From NCBI GenBank assembly GCA_903892565.1, contig CAITIX010000302.1, positions 1 through 37,377 of the forward strand: DNA of 37,377 nt, in the 5' to 3' direction. Source of the stretch: an uncultured Acidobacteriia bacterium (GTDB lineage: Bacteria > Acidobacteriota > Terriglobia > Bryobacterales > Bryobacteraceae). The notes beneath the pieces were generated by a model. That model was given only the letters and a program-made list of their open reading frames with translations, did not search any database and was not told the DNA's origin. A program made the position numbers and the translations under genes. Shown piece by piece: positions 1 through 7,407 of this stretch. How positions within the stretch are numbered: the first letter of the stretch is position 1; each line of letters begins with the position of its first letter.

Positions 1-335
1 CGAGAGATCAGCATCAACTAAGTTTGGACCGCGCACAACGCATTCGCTGTGCGCTTTCCTATGCAACGCGTGCTGGCCAGCAAGAAAACTTTTTACGCCT
101 GGAGCGTAGCAGGGTTGTGATGGTTTGAGCGGAGCTCGAAATGGGAAGTGATTGGCGGGAGGGGAGATGCAGTTGCTGGAAATCGGGTGACAGTATTGAA
201 TCAAACCCATCCGAAAGTCTCGGGGCGCGCCAAGACTAAGCGGCTAGCCACACTCGATCAAAAAGCAAGTTACTCCTGTATCACGCGCATGCCGAAAGGA
301 ACTTTTCCGACTTTGGGGTTCTGCGGAAGTGGCAA
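1..335. other. gene-free spacer at window edge
   Basis: No convincing gene is seen. The one open frame across 148-453 has no recognisable domain, an atypical composition and an antisense overlap with the DUF4242 gene. The only structure I can support here is the hairpin at 31-54, described separately. Confidence 0.6.
31..54. repeat. 24-nt hairpin repeat, copy 1
   Basis: The arms GCGCACA and TGTGCGC form a 7-bp stem, extended by two further pairs after one mismatch. An identical 24-nt copy lies at 880-903, and a weaker variant (GCGCAC...GTGCG) lies at 18161-18180. It looks like a dispersed intergenic palindrome. On the plus strand it is followed by only three T residues, so it is a poor terminator candidate. 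Confidence 0.6.
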
Positions 336-614
336 CTATAGAGACTCAGCGGTGGTCGGATCAATCACCGACCGAACTTGCGAGATCCGATTGGCTGGGA
401 AACCACCCTTTTGGGCGTGCTCACGCACGGTTTCTTCATCAGGAGCTACGTAGACACAGTAAATCTTGTCATCCGTGATATAACTCTGAACCCACTGAAT
501 CTGAGGGCCCAGTTCGCGCAGCACGCTGCACGACTTCTGAGATATCCCTTGCAACTGCTGCGGCGACATCTTACCGACTGCGGGAATGTCTCTCTCAATG
601 ACGAACTTTGGCAT
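336..614 (-). CDS. DUF4242 family protein (SCO4226-like fold)
   Basis: This 92-residue protein fits the DUF4242 family, whose SCO4226 member is a small nickel-binding ferredoxin-like protein. The supporting text is the start MPKFVIERDIP, the central QQLQGISQKSC and WVQSYITDDKIYCVY segments, and the closing HAQKGGFPANRI block. It appears full length and cytosolic, with no signal peptide or membrane segment. The ATG at 614 has GAGG about 10 nt upstream. It stands alone: the next gene on this strand is more than 400 nt away across a repeat-rich spacer. The family assignment is firm. The metal and the physiological role are not shown by sequence. Confidence 0.85.
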   Translation of the reverse strand: MPKFVIERDIPAVGKMSPQQLQGISQKSCSVLRELGPQIQWVQSYITDDKIYCVYVAPDEETVREHAQKGGFPANRISQVRSVIDPTTAESL

Positions 615-760
615 GGTGATGACCTCGTTTATTATTTGGACAGTCTCTATTTTATCGCAACCGTAGTGATTGGGTCACCGAACAGCAGATCCATCGACTG
701 CGCTCGGGATGACAGGGGAGGAGAACGGGTGGACGGCGGAAGCGATGGATGGCCGCGCGG

Positions 761-809
761 GCTGGACCGCTCCCTCTGGTCGCGGCTCGGGTCCGATGTG
801 TGGGGCGAT
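761..809. repeat. 49-nt exact direct repeat, copy 1
   Basis: The block from GCTGGACCGCTCCCTC to TGTGGGGCGAT is repeated without change at 971-1019, with a 210-nt period. Its core CCGCTCCCTC..GGTCGCGG recurs in diverged form at 2427-2460. Inside the core GACC and GGTC can pair, suggesting a small stem. It is an intergenic repeat family of unknown mobility. Confidence 0.8.
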
Positions 810-879
810 GGGAGTTGGGACATTCGCGGTTCGGTGCTCGGCGGAAGGAACAGCAGATCTCTCGTCGCTTGCTTGAAGC

Positions 880-903
880 GCGCACAACGCATTCGCTGTG
901 CGC
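880..903. repeat. 24-nt hairpin repeat, copy 2
   Basis: This is identical to 31-54 (arms GCGCACA/TGTGCGC). It is followed by GGGCGCTCGCTCGGGATGAC, a text related to the block near 701. Confidence 0.6.
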
Positions 904-970
904 GGGCGCTCGCTCGGGATGACAGCGGTGGGGGTTCGGATGAAAAATCGAGGTTTTGTGGGATGTCGGC

Positions 971-1019
971 GCTGGACCGCTCCCTCTGGTCGCGGCTCGG
1001 GTCCGATGTGTGGGGCGAT
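971..1019. repeat. 49-nt exact direct repeat, copy 2
   Basis: This is identical to 761-809 and ends just 4 nt before the tandem repeat that spans the stop of the phosphatidyltransferase gene. Confidence 0.8.
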
Positions 1020-1022
1020 CCG

Positions 1023-1067
1023 AGTCGGCTAAACTTTGTTGGGCTAAACTTTGCCGGGCTAGACCTT
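1023..1067 (-). repeat. 3 x 15-bp tandem repeat across a stop codon
   Basis: Read on the minus strand the units are AAGGTCTAGCCCGGC (1053-1067), AAAGTTTAGCCCAAC (1038-1052) and AAAGTTTAGCCGACT (1023-1037). The first unit holds the last two codons and the TAG of the phosphatidyltransferase gene. The unit is a multiple of three, so all three TAG codons lie in the same frame and give backup stops at 15-nt intervals. Confidence 0.85.
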
Positions 1068-1709
1068 GGTGGCGGCGCGGGCGGAGCGGTTTTGTTTGGC
1101 TTCTTCTAAGGTCAGCTGGGCGTCCTCGAGGCGTTTTGCTTCTTGGAAGGTGAAGATCATGCGGTGGACCACCGTTAGGTTGCCGAGGACGGCGATGACC
1201 CAGAGCACGGGGGCCATGCGGTCGAAGAGGGCTCCGATGATCATCAGCACGACGCGTTCGGGGCGTTCGAGGAAACCGACTTTGCAGGTCGGGATGGTGT
1301 TTTCGGCGCGGGCTCGGGCGTAGCTGATCATGACGCAGGCGGTCATGGCGAGCGCGGTCAGCACGACGTAGAAAGGCCGATTGATGGTGCCGTACCAGAC
1401 GAGCAAGCCCATCAGCAAGCCAAGGTCGGAATAGCGATCGAGCACGGAATCGAAGAAGCCGCCGAAGCGCGTGACTTGGTTGGTTTCGCGGGCGACGCGG
1501 CCATCAACCATGTCGAAGAGTCCTGCGCCGATGATGACGAATCCGGCGGAGCGGAAGGATCCCACGGCGAGCAGCACAGCGGCCCAGACGTTGATGAGCA
1601 ATCCGAGGAAGGTGAGAACGTTGGGGTGAATGCGCGAGAGGGCGAGTCCCCGCACGATGAGGCGGATGACGTAGTTACAGCTGACGCCGATGACGCGCGT
1701 TACAGTCAT
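1059..1709 (-). CDS. CDP-alcohol phosphatidyltransferase
   Basis: This 216-residue integral membrane enzyme of the CDP-OH-P family moves a phosphatidyl group from a CDP-lipid to an alcohol or sugar phosphate. The complete metal and catalytic signature DxxDGxxAR..GxxxDxxxD is visible as DMVDGRVAR followed by GGFFDSVLD, near residues 67-93. Hydrophobic helices flank it. The tail is charged and probably cytosolic. Its ATG overlaps the greA stop by 4 nt (ATGA), so the two are translationally coupled. The exact acceptor (glycerol phosphate, inositol phosphate or another) cannot be read from the sequence. The stop codon is the first of three in a tandem repeat. Confidence 0.88.
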   Translation of the reverse strand: MTVTRVIGVSCNYVIRLIVRGLALSRIHPNVLTFLGLLINVWAAVLLAVGSFRSAGFVIIGAGLFDMVDGRVARETNQVTRFGGFFDSVLDRYSDLGLLMGLLVWYGTINRPFYVVLTALAMTACVMISYARARAENTIPTCKVGFLERPERVVLMIIGALFDRMAPVLWVIAVLGNLTVVHRMIFTFQEAKRLEDAQLTLEEAKQNRSARAATKV

Positions 1710-2182
1710 TTCTTTGCGTTGACTTGGTGAATCGTAATAAGTTCCACGATTTCCATCTCGCGAGTGCCGCCGGGAACCTGAATCTTGACGGTATCACCGA
1801 CTTTCTTGCCGAGCAAGCCCCGTCCGATGGGGGAGGTGGTAGAGATCATACCTTTGGAGACGTCGACATCTTCGCTGGTCACCATGGTGTAATGCATCTT
1901 TTCGTCTTTATCGACGTCGAGAACCTCGACCACGGAGCCGAGTCCGACGCGGTCGTGAGGGATGGTGGACATATCGACCATGGAGAGCTCGCGCAAGCGG
2001 CCTTGCAGCTGGTTGAGGCGCGCGTTGACCCACGCCTGGCGCTCCTTGGCGGCGTGATATTCGGCGTTTTCGCTCAAATCCCCGTGCGCGCGGGCGCGCA
2101 GAATCTCACGGGGAAGCTCAATGCGCAGTTCGATTTCCAGTGCGCCGATTTCTTCCTGGAGTTTCTTGATAAGGGCTTCCAT
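1706..2182 (-). CDS. greA: transcript cleavage factor GreA
   Basis: GreA binds RNA polymerase through the secondary channel and stimulates cleavage of backtracked RNA. The 158-residue product matches the usual family length. It has an N-terminal coiled coil with the tip motif HGDLSENAEYHAAKERQ (acidic D35 and E38) and a C-terminal FKBP-like domain that includes TTSPIGRGLLGKKVGD. The frame stays open upstream to 2275. The start at 2182 is preferred because it gives the canonical length, and because the upstream residues come from a 12-bp tandem repeat (2183-2218). No strong ribosome binding site is visible. It is coupled to the downstream phosphatidyltransferase gene by a 4-nt overlap. Confidence 0.95.
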   Translation of the reverse strand: MEALIKKLQEEIGALEIELRIELPREILRARAHGDLSENAEYHAAKERQAWVNARLNQLQGRLRELSMVDMSTIPHDRVGLGSVVEVLDVDKDEKMHYTMVTSEDVDVSKGMISTTSPIGRGLLGKKVGDTVKIQVPGGTREMEIVELITIHQVNAKK

Positions 2183-2218
2183 GGTGTCTTTAGGGGTGTC
2201 TTTATGGGTGTAGTTAGG
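2183..2218 (-). repeat. 3 x 12-bp tandem repeat upstream of greA
   Basis: On the plus strand the units are GGTGTCTTTAGG, GGTGTCTTTATG and GGTGTAGTTAGG. The array abuts the greA start. If translation began further upstream it would encode a THKD/TPKD peptide repeat, so it decides between a long and a short GreA. Confidence 0.75.
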
Positions 2219-2350
2219 GCGTGACTCTTCAGGCTTTGAATGTGCAGACAGCCCGATTATACCGCGCTTCCGCAAACCGGAGCCGGGGGCTAGGGCTAGG
2301 AAGGAACAGGGCAGTACTGGTGGGCTGTCGCGGCGAGATCGTTACTCGGT

Positions 2351-2382
2351 CCCCGCCTTGTCGCTTCCCTAAGCAGGCGGGG
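2351..2382 (-). repeat. stable hairpin between HD-GYP gene and greA
   Basis: CCCCGCCT (2351-2358) pairs with AGGCGGGG (2375-2382), and an inner GCTT/AAGC pair closes a CCCT loop. It lies 137 nt past the HD-GYP stop and about 170 nt before greA, both minus-strand genes. It has no U-tract on the minus strand, so its role as a terminator or leader structure is uncertain. Confidence 0.5.
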
Positions 2383-2426
2383 TTTGGTGCTCTTCTTGTG
2401 CAAGGTATCTGTAAACGTTGTCATTC

Positions 2427-2460
2427 GGTCCGCTCCCTCACGGTCGCGGTTCGGTGCTGA
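2427..2460. repeat. diverged copy of the intergenic CCGCTCCCTC repeat
   Basis: The text CCGCTCCCTCACGGTCGCGG is shared, with substitutions, with the 49-nt repeats at 761 and 971, and is followed by TTCGGTGCTGA, resembling 831-841. Apart from this and the hairpin, the 2219-2518 spacer shows no gene. Confidence 0.6.
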
Positions 2461-2518
2461 GATGCGGAGCTGAACACTGTTGCGACGGGCCACTAGGAGG
2501 CGCGTTGGGGGCGGGAGG

Positions 2519-3676
2519 CTACCTTGTAATGGCTCGGCGCATGTTTTCGAGCGAGGACTGCATGGGCAAGTTGCCTGCGGGAGATGCCGGATTCGGCCTG
2601 GTGAGGCTTGTCGTGCCCAAACTGGTGGCTCCCAAATCCTCAAAGGTTTGCGCGAACAGCTGCACGAGGTCCGGATCGCGCCAGCCGCGCTTTGCCTCAT
2701 CGCGTAAGATGGCGATGGCCTGGTCGTGCGAAAAGGCCGGCTTGTAGGGACGGGCGGTGGTCAGCGCGTCATATATATCGACCACTTGGAGGATGCGCGC
2801 GAGTAGAGGGATTTCCTCACCGCGAAGGCCGTCGGGGTAGCCGGAGCCGTCCCAACGCTCATGATGGCTGCGGATGATGGGCAGCACGGGGGCCAGCGAT
2901 TTCAAGGGGCGGCAGATTTCCTCGCCACGGATGGTGTGCTGACGCATGATCTCCCAATCCTGCTCGCTGAGATGGCCGGACTTGAAGAGGATCGCATCGG
3001 GGATGGTGATCTTTCCGATGTCGTGGAGATAGCCGCCGCGATAGAGCGCCTGTTGATCGTGCTTGGATCGCCCGAGCGTTTGGCCGAGCGCGAGGCTGTA
3101 GGCGGCGAGGCGTTCGCAATGCACGCCGGTGGAGGGATCGCGATGTTCCACCGATTGCGCGAGTGCGAAGAGAATGGTTTCGGCCTGTTCCAGAGAATCC
3201 GTGAGGGCCTTATTGCGCAGCATGGAACGAACGCGCGCGCGAACCAGTTCGGGACGCAGGGGCTTAACGAGAAAATCGTCGGCGCCGGAATCAATGCCCG
3301 CGATTTCATTTTCCGCGTTGAGGAAGCTGGTGGTCATGATGATGGGAATCAACTGCGTGACCGTATTATTTTTCAACACCCGGCAAAATTCGTGGGCACT
3401 CATCTCGGGAATGGAAAGATCGACCAGGACGACGTCAACCTTCTCGATCTCCAGAATCATGAGGGCGCTTAAGGGGCGCGCCGCCTCGAGGATCCGATAA
3501 TCACTGGTTTTGAGGATGCCCTTGATGAGTCTGCGATTGATATCCGCGGGATCCACCAGAAGGATCGTCGGAACCTGGGAGGTGCTTTCCAGGGCGTTTT
3601 CCCACAGAAGAAGTTCCAGCCGAGGGTCCGCCGGAGCCGGACTCGCTGCGTTCGTCTTGGTAGAAAAAGGACTCAT
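2519..3676 (-). CDS. response regulator with HD-GYP phosphodiesterase domain
   Basis: The 385-residue protein has a receiver domain (about 36-155) followed by an HD-GYP domain (about 168-335), which typically degrades cyclic-di-GMP. Receiver Asp86 (VVLVDLSIPEM) and Lys138 (FLVKPL) are present. The first acidic pair is reduced to one residue (LLVDPAD), with proline where Asp/Glu is usual. The HD-GYP domain keeps H218-D219, GK at 221-222, HHERWDGSGYP (271-281) and DIYDALT. The C-terminal tail carries a 15-nt coding repeat giving LGATS-LGTTS. It is transcribed divergently from aroA across a 139-nt spacer. No cognate kinase gene is adjacent; the soluble kinase at 5126 is the nearest candidate. 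Confidence 0.9.
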   Translation of the reverse strand: MSPFSTKTNAASPAPADPRLELLLWENALESTSQVPTILLVDPADINRRLIKGILKTSDYRILEAARPLSALMILEIEKVDVVLVDLSIPEMSAHEFCRVLKNNTVTQLIPIIMTTSFLNAENEIAGIDSGADDFLVKPLRPELVRARVRSMLRNKALTDSLEQAETILFALAQSVEHRDPSTGVHCERLAAYSLALGQTLGRSKHDQQALYRGGYLHDIGKITIPDAILFKSGHLSEQDWEIMRQHTIRGEEICRPLKSLAPVLPIIRSHHERWDGSGYPDGLRGEEIPLLARILQVVDIYDALTTARPYKPAFSHDQAIAILRDEAKRGWRDPDLVQLFAQTFEDLGATSLGTTSLTRPNPASPAGNLPMQSSLENMRRAITR

Positions 3677-3815
3677 GATCGACGGGGGAGATACCGTTCC
3701 CTATGTAGTTATCGACCAAACCTAGGAGCTTCTTTAGGTCCGCGTAGGGTAAATTGCTGGGACGGCCTAGGGCGGACCCGAGAGGAGGCCAGCGAAACGG
3801 CTAAACTGGAAACTC

Positions 3816-5108
3816 ATGGATATTTCTGTTTCCCCTGCACATTCCATCGAAGGGATCGTAAAGCTCCCGGGCGACAAGTCGATTTCGCATCGTTACGGCA
3901 TCCTGGGTGCGGTGGCCGAGGGCACGACGACGATCCACAATTATGCGACCGGCGGAGATTGCCAGTCGACCTTGCGCTGCATGCAGGCGCTGGGTGCGCG
4001 TGTGGAACGCGACGGCTCTAAGGTGATCATCCACGGCGGCAAGCTTTCCGAGCCGAAGGAAATGCTGGACGCGGGGAATTCGGGATCGACGATCCGAATG
4101 CTCTCGGGCATTCTGGCGGCGCAGCCGTTTACGTCGCGCATTATGGGCGATGAGTCGCTGTCGCGGCGTCCCATGGGACGAATCATGCGGCCGCTGCGCG
4201 AGATGGGCGCGGTGATTGAGGGCAGCGCGCTCGAGGGAAAAGAAGAAGCGCAATATCCGCCGTTGACCATTCGCGGCCAGAAGCTGCACGGCATCGATTA
4301 CACGCTGCCGATGGCCAGCGCTCAAGTGAAGAGTTGCGTTCTGATGGCCGGCTTGTTCGCCGAGGGCGAGACGATCGTCCGCGAACCGGTGCGCACGCGC
4401 GATCACACGGAAATCGCGTTGAAGGGTTTTGGCGCGGATTTGGAAGTGCAAGGCAAGGTGATCCGTTTGGCTCCAGGCGCGAAGCTCACGGGGCAGGAGC
4501 TGATGGTGCCGGGCGATCTTTCGTCGGCCACCTTCTTTTTAGTGGCGGCCTTGTTGATGAAGGAATCGAACTTGTTGATCCATCACGTGGGATTGAATCC
4601 TACGCGTTCGGCGCTGCTGGATTTCCTGGTGGGAATGGGCGCTTCGATCAAGGTGATCGATGTACAGCAGAGCGGTGGCGAACTGATCGGCGATTTGCGC
4701 GTGCGCGCGTCGAAGATCAAAGGCGGCGTGATTGAGGGCGCCTTGACGGCGGCGCTGATCGACGAAATTCCGGCGCTGGCGGTGTTGGGCGCGGCGAGCG
4801 AAGGCGGACTGACTGTGCGCGATGCGAGCGAGCTGCGGGTGAAGGAAACGGACCGCATCGCGATGATCGAAACGAATCTCAAGCTGATGGGCGTGGAGAT
4901 CGAGACCACGCCGGATGGCTTTCACATCCCGGGTGGGCAGAAGTTCCATGCGGCGAAAATGCATTCCGCGGCAGATCATCGCATTGCGATGGCGTTTGCG
5001 GTGGCGGCGCTGGCTGCCGATGGTCCCTGCACGATTGGTGAGGCAGAGGCCGCCAGCGTGTCTTTTCCGGAGTTTTATCAGACGCTGCAAGAGATCGCAC
5101 GAAGGTAG
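3816..5108 (+). CDS. aroA: 3-phosphoshikimate 1-carboxyvinyltransferase (EPSP synthase)
   Basis: This enzyme joins phosphoenolpyruvate to shikimate-3-phosphate, the sixth step of the shikimate pathway, in the cytosol. The 430-residue length is normal. Visible signatures are LPGDKSISHR (K21, S22, R26), DAGNSGSTIR (85-94), the catalytic Asp in LIDEIPALAVLGA (D316) and Glu in ELRVKETDRI (E344), and the late DHRIAMAFAVAAL segment. The ATG at 3816 has only a weak GGA upstream; the stronger AGGAGG lies about 30 nt away and is too distant. It is followed after 17 nt by the kinase gene, which probably shares its transcript. No other shikimate gene is in the window. Confidence 0.96.
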   Translation: MDISVSPAHSIEGIVKLPGDKSISHRYGILGAVAEGTTTIHNYATGGDCQSTLRCMQALGARVERDGSKVIIHGGKLSEPKEMLDAGNSGSTIRMLSGILAAQPFTSRIMGDESLSRRPMGRIMRPLREMGAVIEGSALEGKEEAQYPPLTIRGQKLHGIDYTLPMASAQVKSCVLMAGLFAEGETIVREPVRTRDHTEIALKGFGADLEVQGKVIRLAPGAKLTGQELMVPGDLSSATFFLVAALLMKESNLLIHHVGLNPTRSALLDFLVGMGASIKVIDVQQSGGELIGDLRVRASKIKGGVIEGALTAALIDEIPALAVLGAASEGGLTVRDASELRVKETDRIAMIETNLKLMGVEIETTPDGFHIPGGQKFHAAKMHSAADHRIAMAFAVAALAADGPCTIGEAEAASVSFPEFYQTLQEIARR

Positions 5109-5125
5109 GTTGGAGGCAACGTTTG

Positions 5126-5941
5126 ATGGGCGTACCACGGACGGCGAAAGATCGAGCAGGGCGTAAACAAGCCGAGCATCATCACGCGGCGGCTCGTCCG
5201 GCACAGACGCCATCGAGCGCCGATCTCACGCTGCCATGCGTGGTGCACGACCTGAATAATGTGTATCAGGCCCTCATGAGCGCGGCCGACGCGCTTTCCG
5301 AAGATCCGCAATGGCAAGGCGTTTCTGCCGCGATCCTGCGCAGTGTGGACCGTTGCCGGGAAATTACGGCCAGCCTGGTGACGGCTGCGCAGCCTCCCGC
5401 GGAGCTTGCCGTGGTTGTGGAGAACGCGATCGCACTCGCGAAAGATTCGATGATCGCGGGTCGCGGTCCGGCGATGAAGTTTGTTAGTGAGGTGGAGCCG
5501 GGTTTAGTCCTGCCGCAGGCGTGGGCGTGGGAACGCGTGTTGATGAATTTGCTGTTGAACGCGGTGCATGCCATGCCGCAGGGCGGGACGGCCACGGTTC
5601 GCGCGCGCCAAGTGGAAGGCCGCATCGAAATTGTGGTGACGGACGAAGGCACCGGCATTGCGCCGGAGTTGCTTGCGGCGATCTTTGAACCGCATGTGAC
5701 TACGCGGGCTCCGCAGCAGAACGAAGGACGATCCGCGAGCGAACAAGGCAGAGGTCTGGGACTGCACATTGTTCACACGATCGTCACAGAACAGCGCGGC
5801 CAGGTGCGCGTTGCGAATCGTCCCGAAGGCAGGGCGGAGTTTACGATCACGATTCCCGACGCGGCATTGCATAAAATGGCGTATGAAACGACGCACAAAA
5901 CGGCGCAAGACGCGGCCTTGGTGCGGTCGGCCAACGCATAG
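5126..5941 (+). CDS. soluble NtrB-like sensor histidine kinase
   Basis: The 271-residue protein has a compact kinase core and no membrane segment or recognisable sensor domain. The H-box is VVHDLNN (H41). The ATPase domain shows the N-box MNLLLNAVHAMP, the G1 box DEGTGIAPE and the G2 box GRGLGLHIV. The H-box form resembles NtrB-type kinases rather than EnvZ types. ATG 5126 is preferred over the TTG immediately before it because TGGAGG sits 9 nt upstream. It lies 17 nt behind aroA, so it is probably co-transcribed. Its partner regulator is not adjacent on the same strand. What signal it reads cannot be told. Confidence 0.85.
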   Translation: MGVPRTAKDRAGRKQAEHHHAAARPAQTPSSADLTLPCVVHDLNNVYQALMSAADALSEDPQWQGVSAAILRSVDRCREITASLVTAAQPPAELAVVVENAIALAKDSMIAGRGPAMKFVSEVEPGLVLPQAWAWERVLMNLLLNAVHAMPQGGTATVRARQVEGRIEIVVTDEGTGIAPELLAAIFEPHVTTRAPQQNEGRSASEQGRGLGLHIVHTIVTEQRGQVRVANRPEGRAEFTITIPDAALHKMAYETTHKTAQDAALVRSANA

Positions 5942-6090
5942 CGACGAAAAAGCGGCGGAAAAAGCAAACTTTCTTGCGCCATCCCGAGTGCATTTGTCAT
6001 AGTTACAAAGGGCGTGACAATAGGCTTGACCCATGGGTGTGAACCATTGCATCCACGGTGCAAGGCCACATTTATGGGCTTAGGCGAGAG

Positions 6091-7365
6091 ATGCCGGATC
6101 AAACTGCACGGGATCAATACAAGCCGGAGAATTTCCTGTTCTTCACCGAACTTGTCGGCCTCAAGGTCCACGACCTTAAGGGTCGCAAGTTGGGTGTGGT
6201 TCGTGATGCCGCGCTCGTGCCGCTGGTCGATCCTGTCCGCATCGATCGTTTCCTGATTGGCGGCGACGGAACGCTGCTGACGGTTCGCTACGATCAGGTC
6301 AAGTCCATTGGTCTCGATGGGATTCACCTGCGCGACGAGAATCTTACGCCGTACCATTCCGACGAATACATGCTGCGGTTGAAGCGCGATCTGCTGGATC
6401 AACAGATCATCGATGTGCATGGCCGTAAGGTGGTCCGCGTCAACGATGTGACCTTTGAACTGCGCGAGGAAAACGGAGCGCAGATTTTGTGGATCCTGGA
6501 AGTGGATATCGGGATTCGCAGTATTTTCCGGCGTGTGTTGCAGGGCGTGATTCCGGCCACTTGGATCCGGAATTTGCAGCAGGGGATTTCGCCGCATTCA
6601 ATCCGCTGGGAATTTTGCAATATTTTGGAGCCGGATCCACAGCGGCGGTTGCGCCTGAACATTTCGAATAAGCTGCTGGAAGATATGCATCCGGCGGATC
6701 TGGCGGACATCGTCGAGGAACTGGGTCCCGAGGATCGCGAGGCGATCTTCGAAAACATCGACAGCGAAGTGGCGGCCGATGCGCTCACGGAAATCGATCC
6801 GGATATTCAGGCCAGTATTCTGGAGTCGCTCGAGACGGAGAAGGCCGCGGAAATTATCGAAGAAATGTCGCCGGACGAAGCCGCCGACGTCTTGTCTGAA
6901 CTCGAAGAAGAAACCAGCGAAGAGATTCTGGACGAAATGGAAGAAGGCGAGCCCAAGCAGGACGTGGAAGATCTGCTGGAGTTCGACGACGACACGGCAG
7001 GCGGCTTGATGAACACGGAATACTTATCGTTGGGCGAAGAGGCCACGGTGGCCGACGCGCTCGCGGCGCTGAGGGCGAATGAAAGCCTGGTGGAAAGTGT
7101 CAACGTCCTGTTCCTGGTGGACGGCGAAGAACATCTGAAGGCGGCGGTGCCGCTCGCACGATTATTCCTGCACGAAGGCGCGACGCAGCTGAAGACGCTT
7201 TCGGTGGAGCGACTCCTGCATGTGAATGTGGAAGAGAAGCAGGATCGCATTACGGAACTTTTCGACAAGTACAACTTGCTCACGCTGCCGGTGCTGGATG
7301 ACGACGGCAAGCTCGCGGGCGTGGTGACGGCGGACGATATCATTTCCGTCCTGCGGCAGAAATAG
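6091..7365 (+). CDS. PRC-barrel / MgtE-N / CBS protein without a channel
   Basis: The 424-residue protein seems to contain two PRC-barrel-like segments (about 20-85 and 100-155). These are followed by an MgtE N-terminal superhelical domain (about 198-300, HPADLADIVEEL and SPDEAADVL repeats) and a CBS pair (about 305-424, DTAGGLMNTEYLSL and VVTADDIISVLRQ). In MgtE the last two domains gate a Mg2+ channel, but no membrane segments follow here, so this is a soluble cytosolic relative. The start at 6091 is chosen because AGGCGAG lies just upstream; a GTG at 6058 has no such site. The acidic middle (EEETSEEILDEMEEGE) suits divalent-cation binding. Its stop lies in a 17-bp tandem repeat. Confidence 0.82.
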   Translation: MPDQTARDQYKPENFLFFTELVGLKVHDLKGRKLGVVRDAALVPLVDPVRIDRFLIGGDGTLLTVRYDQVKSIGLDGIHLRDENLTPYHSDEYMLRLKRDLLDQQIIDVHGRKVVRVNDVTFELREENGAQILWILEVDIGIRSIFRRVLQGVIPATWIRNLQQGISPHSIRWEFCNILEPDPQRRLRLNISNKLLEDMHPADLADIVEELGPEDREAIFENIDSEVAADALTEIDPDIQASILESLETEKAAEIIEEMSPDEAADVLSELEEETSEEILDEMEEGEPKQDVEDLLEFDDDTAGGLMNTEYLSLGEEATVADALAALRANESLVESVNVLFLVDGEEHLKAAVPLARLFLHEGATQLKTLSVERLLHVNVEEKQDRITELFDKYNLLTLPVLDDDGKLAGVVTADDIISVLRQK

Positions 7366-7407
7366 GGACGCGGCAAAAGTAGTGAGCGAAACTCGTGAGC
7401 GAAATTC
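7353..7407 (+). repeat. two adjoining tandem repeats at a gene junction
   Basis: GCGGCAGAAATAGGGAC (7353-7369) and GCGGCAAAAGTAGTGAG (7370-7386) match at 13 of 17 positions and span the TAG of the MgtE-N gene. GTGAGCGAAACTC (7382-7394) and GTGAGCGAAATTC (7395-7407) match at 12 of 13 positions and span the GTG start of the MFS gene. The two arrays overlap by 5 nt. Confidence 0.75.

Larger units (their letters stand above)
615..1058. other. repeat-rich intergenic spacer
   Basis: There is no credible gene; long open frames on both strands here are low-complexity repeat translations. The spacer holds two identical 49-nt copies (761-809, 971-1019), a second hairpin (880-903), and two blocks that share GAACAGCAGATC (from about 679 and 847) and GCTCGGGATGACAG (about 701 and 912). 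Such mosaics of short dispersed repeats are typical of acidobacterial intergenic DNA. Confidence 0.7.

Noticed and set aside
148-453. 101-residue open frame on the plus strand
   Set aside because: No domain or ribosome binding site, and its 3' half is antisense to the DUF4242 gene.
378-1109. 243-residue open frame on the plus strand
   Set aside because: It covers antisense of two genes and the repeat spacer; the protein text repeats because the DNA repeats.
5939-5965. Possible eighth stop-proximal tandem repeat after the kinase gene
   Set aside because: GCGACGAAAAA and GCGGCGGAAAAA follow the TAG but do not include it and differ in length, so it was not counted.
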